The notes below the pieces were generated by a model. That model ran no database searches. It was not told the DNA's origin and saw only the letters and a program-made list of their open reading frames with translations. From Gemmataceae bacterium (GTDB taxonomy: Bacteria > Planctomycetota > Planctomycetia > Gemmatales > Gemmataceae), in the NCBI GenBank assembly GCA_028288765.1, contig JAQGHQ010000063.1, forward strand, positions 1-64,000: DNA of 64,000 nt, given 5' to 3'. The translations under genes and the position numbers were made by a program. This document shows, piece by piece, positions 60,570 through 64,000 of this stretch; positions within the stretch are counted from its first letter, which is position 1; every line of letters starts with the position of its first letter.

Positions 60570-61544
60570 ATGCTGATCGAACCAATCCAGTTCGTCGTCG
60601 CCCCGGCCGAGGTCGGGCACACGCTTGCCAAGGTGCTCCGGTCCCGGCTGAACGGCCCGTCGTGGACCGACGTGCGCAAGCTGATCGCCGCCCGGCGGGT
60701 CAAGGTCGGCGATTCGGTCTGCTCCGACGACGCCCGCCGGCTCAAGGAGAACGAGGTCGTCGTCCTACTGGAGCAGCCGAAGCCGCTGCCGCGCGTCGCG
60801 CACCCGGAACGGCTCGTCGTAAGGCACCTCGACGACCACGTCGTCGTGGTCGAGAAGCCGGCGGGCGTGAACACCGTACGGCACCCGGCGGAGCTGGAGT
60901 GGTCGGAGCACCGCCGCCAGCTCGACCCGACGCTCGAAGACCTGACCCAGTGGGCAATCGCCCACCGCCTCGACCGCCCGCCGAAAGAGCTTCCCCGGCT
61001 GCGGATCGTCCACCGTCTCGACAAGGAGACGAGCGGACTGGTCGTGTTCGCCCGGTCCGCGGTCGCCGAGCGGGTGCTCGGGATGCAGTTCCGCAAACAC
61101 ACCGTCGTGCGGCGGTATCTGGCGGTCGTTCCCGGTTACTTACCCGCGCGGACGATCACGTCGAATCTCATTCCCGACCGTGGGGACGGCCGCCGTGGGA
61201 GCACGCGGTTACCCGACGTGGGGAAGGAAGCAACCACGCACATTGCCGTCGAGGAGCGGTTGCCCCGGTACACGATCCTGTCCTGCCGGCTCGAAACCGG
61301 ACGGACCCACCAGATCCGTATTCACCTGTCCGAGGCGGGTCACCCGGTGTGCGGCGACAAGGTGTACGTGAAGAAGCCGACCGGGGAGGTGTTCGAGGAC
61401 AAGAGCAACGCCCCCCGGCTCGCCCTGCACGCCACGGAACTGGGGTTCGAACACCCCGCGACCGGCGAACACCTCCACTGGTCGATGCCCCTGCCGGGAG
61501 ACTTGCAGAAGTTCGTGGAGTCCTTGCGGAAGAGTGGGTCGTAG
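60570..61544 (+). CDS. RluA-family pseudouridine synthase
   Basis: VVVVEKPAGVNTVRHP, RIVHRLDKETSGLVVFARS (HRLDxxTSG), LETGRTHQIRIHLSEAGHPVCGDKVY. Confidence 0.94.
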   Translation: MLIEPIQFVVAPAEVGHTLAKVLRSRLNGPSWTDVRKLIAARRVKVGDSVCSDDARRLKENEVVVLLEQPKPLPRVAHPERLVVRHLDDHVVVVEKPAGVNTVRHPAELEWSEHRRQLDPTLEDLTQWAIAHRLDRPPKELPRLRIVHRLDKETSGLVVFARSAVAERVLGMQFRKHTVVRRYLAVVPGYLPARTITSNLIPDRGDGRRGSTRLPDVGKEATTHIAVEERLPRYTILSCRLETGRTHQIRIHLSEAGHPVCGDKVYVKKPTGEVFEDKSNAPRLALHATELGFEHPATGEHLHWSMPLPGDLQKFVESLRKSGS

Positions 61545-61600
61545 GGCACGCACTGCGTGCCGTCTTCTCGTGCGCCGACGGCACGCAGTGCATGCCCTAC
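61541..61600. repeat. REPIN-like inverted repeat, same architecture as 1425-1486
   Basis: GTAGGGCACGCACTGCGTGCCG (61541-61562) and CGGCACGCAGTGCATGCCCTAC (61579-61600), 21/22 complementary; internal palindrome GGCACGC-ACT-GCGTGCC. Confidence 0.82.
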
Positions 61601-61724
61601 AAAGCACGCGGCACCGTCTTGGCTTTTCTGATTGTTGGAGTGTACTCACTTCGTGTCGGGTGCAAGACGGGATAAGTGACCGTCCTGAATTCGTCCCCCT
61701 CGACCCGACGATACCCAACGTCCC

Positions 61725-63677
61725 CTACCTCGTCAGCCCGTACCCCTTGATCTTCCGGTCCAGGGTCGAGCGTTCGATCCCGAGGATCGCCGCCGCCTGC
61801 GATTTGTTCCAGTCGGTGTGGCGGAGCGTCTCCAGGATGTGCCGCTTTTCCACTTCTTCCAGCGACTCGGGCTTGTAGTGGAATGCGTTGCTCCCGCCGC
61901 CCGCCAGCGGGCCCAGGTCCAGCTCCGAGAGCCAGATGTCGGAGGCGTCGATCACCGGCCCCGACCCCAGGGCGACCGCCCGTTCCACCACGTTCCGCAG
62001 CTCCCGGACGTTCCCCGGCCAGCGGTACGCCTTGAGCTTCTGGATCGCCGGGTCGGTGAACCCGCGCATCTTCCGCCCGGTCTCCCGGACGAACCGCTTC
62101 AGGAAGTGGTCGGCGATCTGGGGCACGTCGTCGAGCCGGTCGCGGAGCGGGGGGACGTCGAGCTGAACCACCTGGAGGCGGAAGAACAGGTCGCGGCGGA
62201 ACGTCCCGGCTCGCACCGCCTCTTCCAGCGTCCGGTTCGTCGCGGCGACGACCCGCACGTCCACCTTGATCGGGGTGTTCCCGCCGACCCGCTCGAACGG
62301 GTGACCCTCCAATACCCGGAGGAACTTCGCCTGTGTGGACAGGGCCATCTCGCCGATTTCGTCGAGGAAGATCGTCCCGGCGTCGGCCGATTCGAACTTC
62401 CCGATCATCCGCTCGGTGGCCCCGGTGAAGGCCCCCTTCTCGTGCCCGAACAGTTCGCTCTCCAGCAGTGTTTCCGTGAGCGCGGCACAGTTCAGGCAGA
62501 CGAACGGTTGCTCCCGCCGCGGGCTCGAATCGTGGATGGCCCGGGCGACGAGTTCCTTACCCACCCCGCTCTCGCCGCGGATCAGCACGGTCGCCTTCGT
62601 CTCCGCCACCCGCCCGATCTGCGTCTCGATGTGGTTGAGGGCGGAGCTGTCACCGACCAACTGGCTTTCCAGGCGCAGCTGATCTTTCAGACTCCTCACC
62701 TCCACCGACAGCGTCGCCTGTTTGCGGAGGCGGTGCCAGACGGTACCGAGCTGCCGGGCGACGGCGAGGGTGAATTCCAGGTCGTCCGGGTTGAGTGGGG
62801 CGTGCAGACTGGTTCGGTACAGGTGCAACAGCCCGAGGATCTGGTCCTCCCAGAGAACCGGGGCGCAGATCAGGCTCGCGACGCGCAACTCGGCGATGCT
62901 GTCGCGGTCTTTGAGGTGGCGCTCCAGGGCCACGTTCTCTGCCAGTACCGCTTGCTTGCTCGACAGCACTTCGTGGCTGACGAAGTTCGACACCTTGTGG
63001 TAGGTCTGGTGTTCCGGCCCGCGGTGCCGGTAGACCACCGGCTCCAGTTCCCGCCCCTCCTTGAGGGCGAGGACGGCGCCCACCTGGGCCGGGGTCGCCC
63101 GGAATACCGCGTCGACGACCAGCTCCCCGAGTTCGGCCGGCGTCGTGGCGTCGGCCATATCGAGGGCGAGCCGGTACAGGGCCGCCAGGGCCTGAGCCGG
63201 GGCGACCCGTGTGTCCTGCCGGACCGGTTCGGCGGGCGGGGTGGCCCCGGGGGGCGGGGCGATCGGCGGCAGGTAGCGGGTGTTCCCGAGCCGCTTCTTG
63301 ATCTCAAGCCCGTCGCCCTTCTCGGTCGCCCGCGCCGATCGGGCCTGCGGCAGGTCCGGGAGCTGGGTGAGGTCTTCGATGAAGACGAGCTGGACTCGCC
63401 CGACCCGGACGTCGTCCTGCGGCGCGAGGCGGCGGTCCGTGCGGAGCTGGTCCCCGTTGACGTGGGTCCCGTTCAGGCTGCCGAGGTCGCGGATGAACCA
63501 CCCGCCCTCGGCCGGGAACACCTCGGCGTGTTCCCGGCTGCACAGGTCGTCCCGCAGAACAATCCGGTTCGTCGGCGTGCGGCCGAGGGTGTACCGCATC
63601 CCGTCCTGGAGCGGGTACACATCGCCGAACCCGTCGTCCCGACGGACAACGAGAAATGCGCTCGGATTGGTGGCCAT
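61725..63677 (-). CDS. Sigma-54-dependent transcriptional activator: FHA + GAF + AAA+ + Fis HTH
   Basis: FHA RIVLRDDLCSREHAEVFPAEGGWFIRDLGSLNGTHVNG; AAA+ GESGVGKELVARAIHDSSPR, GAFTGA, DEIGEM; C-terminal HTH. Confidence 0.94.
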   Translation of the reverse strand: MATNPSAFLVVRRDDGFGDVYPLQDGMRYTLGRTPTNRIVLRDDLCSREHAEVFPAEGGWFIRDLGSLNGTHVNGDQLRTDRRLAPQDDVRVGRVQLVFIEDLTQLPDLPQARSARATEKGDGLEIKKRLGNTRYLPPIAPPPGATPPAEPVRQDTRVAPAQALAALYRLALDMADATTPAELGELVVDAVFRATPAQVGAVLALKEGRELEPVVYRHRGPEHQTYHKVSNFVSHEVLSSKQAVLAENVALERHLKDRDSIAELRVASLICAPVLWEDQILGLLHLYRTSLHAPLNPDDLEFTLAVARQLGTVWHRLRKQATLSVEVRSLKDQLRLESQLVGDSSALNHIETQIGRVAETKATVLIRGESGVGKELVARAIHDSSPRREQPFVCLNCAALTETLLESELFGHEKGAFTGATERMIGKFESADAGTIFLDEIGEMALSTQAKFLRVLEGHPFERVGGNTPIKVDVRVVAATNRTLEEAVRAGTFRRDLFFRLQVVQLDVPPLRDRLDDVPQIADHFLKRFVRETGRKMRGFTDPAIQKLKAYRWPGNVRELRNVVERAVALGSGPVIDASDIWLSELDLGPLAGGGSNAFHYKPESLEEVEKRHILETLRHTDWNKSQAAAILGIERSTLDRKIKGYGLTR

Positions 63678-63726
63678 TTATTCCACGATAGGGCGGCGAC
63701 TACGGCCGGGGAAGCCGAGTCGTCTG

Positions 63727-64000
63727 TTATCCGAAGAACAGCCAAAGCAACACACCGGCGGATCCGCCTGCAGACGCCAAGCACATCCCGCCCAGCCACC
63801 CTCGACCCGCTCCGCAGGTGTGCTTTTCGAACGCAACCCCATGCCCGGCAGGGGGAACCATCACTCCACGCCGGATGGGCGCGGCATTCGCTTCACCCGG
63901 CGGCACGAGCCGACACCGGTACGTCCACATGGCCGCGCCCACAAACAGCAACAGGTATGCCGCGAGGGCGACGACCAGGAACGGGTGCTCGGCCCCTGCC
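63727..64000 (-). CDS. C-terminal part of a small membrane protein (5' end outside the window)
   Basis: Open frame ...LVVALAAYLLLFVGAAMWTYRCRLVPPGEANAAPIRRGVMVPPAGHG...GWLGGMCLASAGGSAGVLLWLFFG* with two TM segments. Confidence 0.5.
   Translation of the reverse strand, partial: AGAEHPFLVVALAAYLLLFVGAAMWTYRCRLVPPGEANAAPIRRGVMVPPAGHGVAFEKHTCGAGRGWLGGMCLASAGGSAGVLLWLFFG

Overview
High-GC bacterial chromosomal window whose gene content looks planctomycete, probably Gemmataceae-like (PVC-type dehydrogenase/cytochrome c, ECF sigma factors with C-terminal extensions, FhcC, Tat-exported TIM-barrel proteins). This is an inference from family content; no database search was run. About 40 CDSs are supportable. 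They include lipid A genes (lpxI, lpxD), enolase, endonuclease IV, ispD, an M20 peptidase and an HtrA-like pair. A histidine kinase/FixJ pair lies upstream of a nitrate-assimilation cluster (cobA-nirB-nirD-nasA-flavoprotein-narK). A YgiQ radical SAM gene is followed by a rearranged accessory segment, and the window ends with rluA and a sigma-54 activator.

The most notable structure is at 53.6-60.05 kb. A 60-bp segment of ygiQ recurs at 58.42 kb (identical) and 59.83 kb (3 mismatches). Each extra copy is followed by a diverged, decaying ygiQ 3' end. Between the copies lie a WD40/ECF pair, a 5'-truncated fragment resembling an Argonaute PIWI C-terminus, and a LexA-HTH/pRiA4b-ORF3-like fusion.

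Other observations: two GTAG-headed REPIN-like elements with identical architecture, one supplying the rluA stop codon; two helically phased CGTGG-N4-CCACG dyads upstream of the nitrate operon; an ECF sigma gene broken by one in-frame TAA; a subtilase-like protein with all three catalytic positions replaced; a degenerate HtrA-like protein next to an apparently intact one; and several classes of intergenic inverted repeats.
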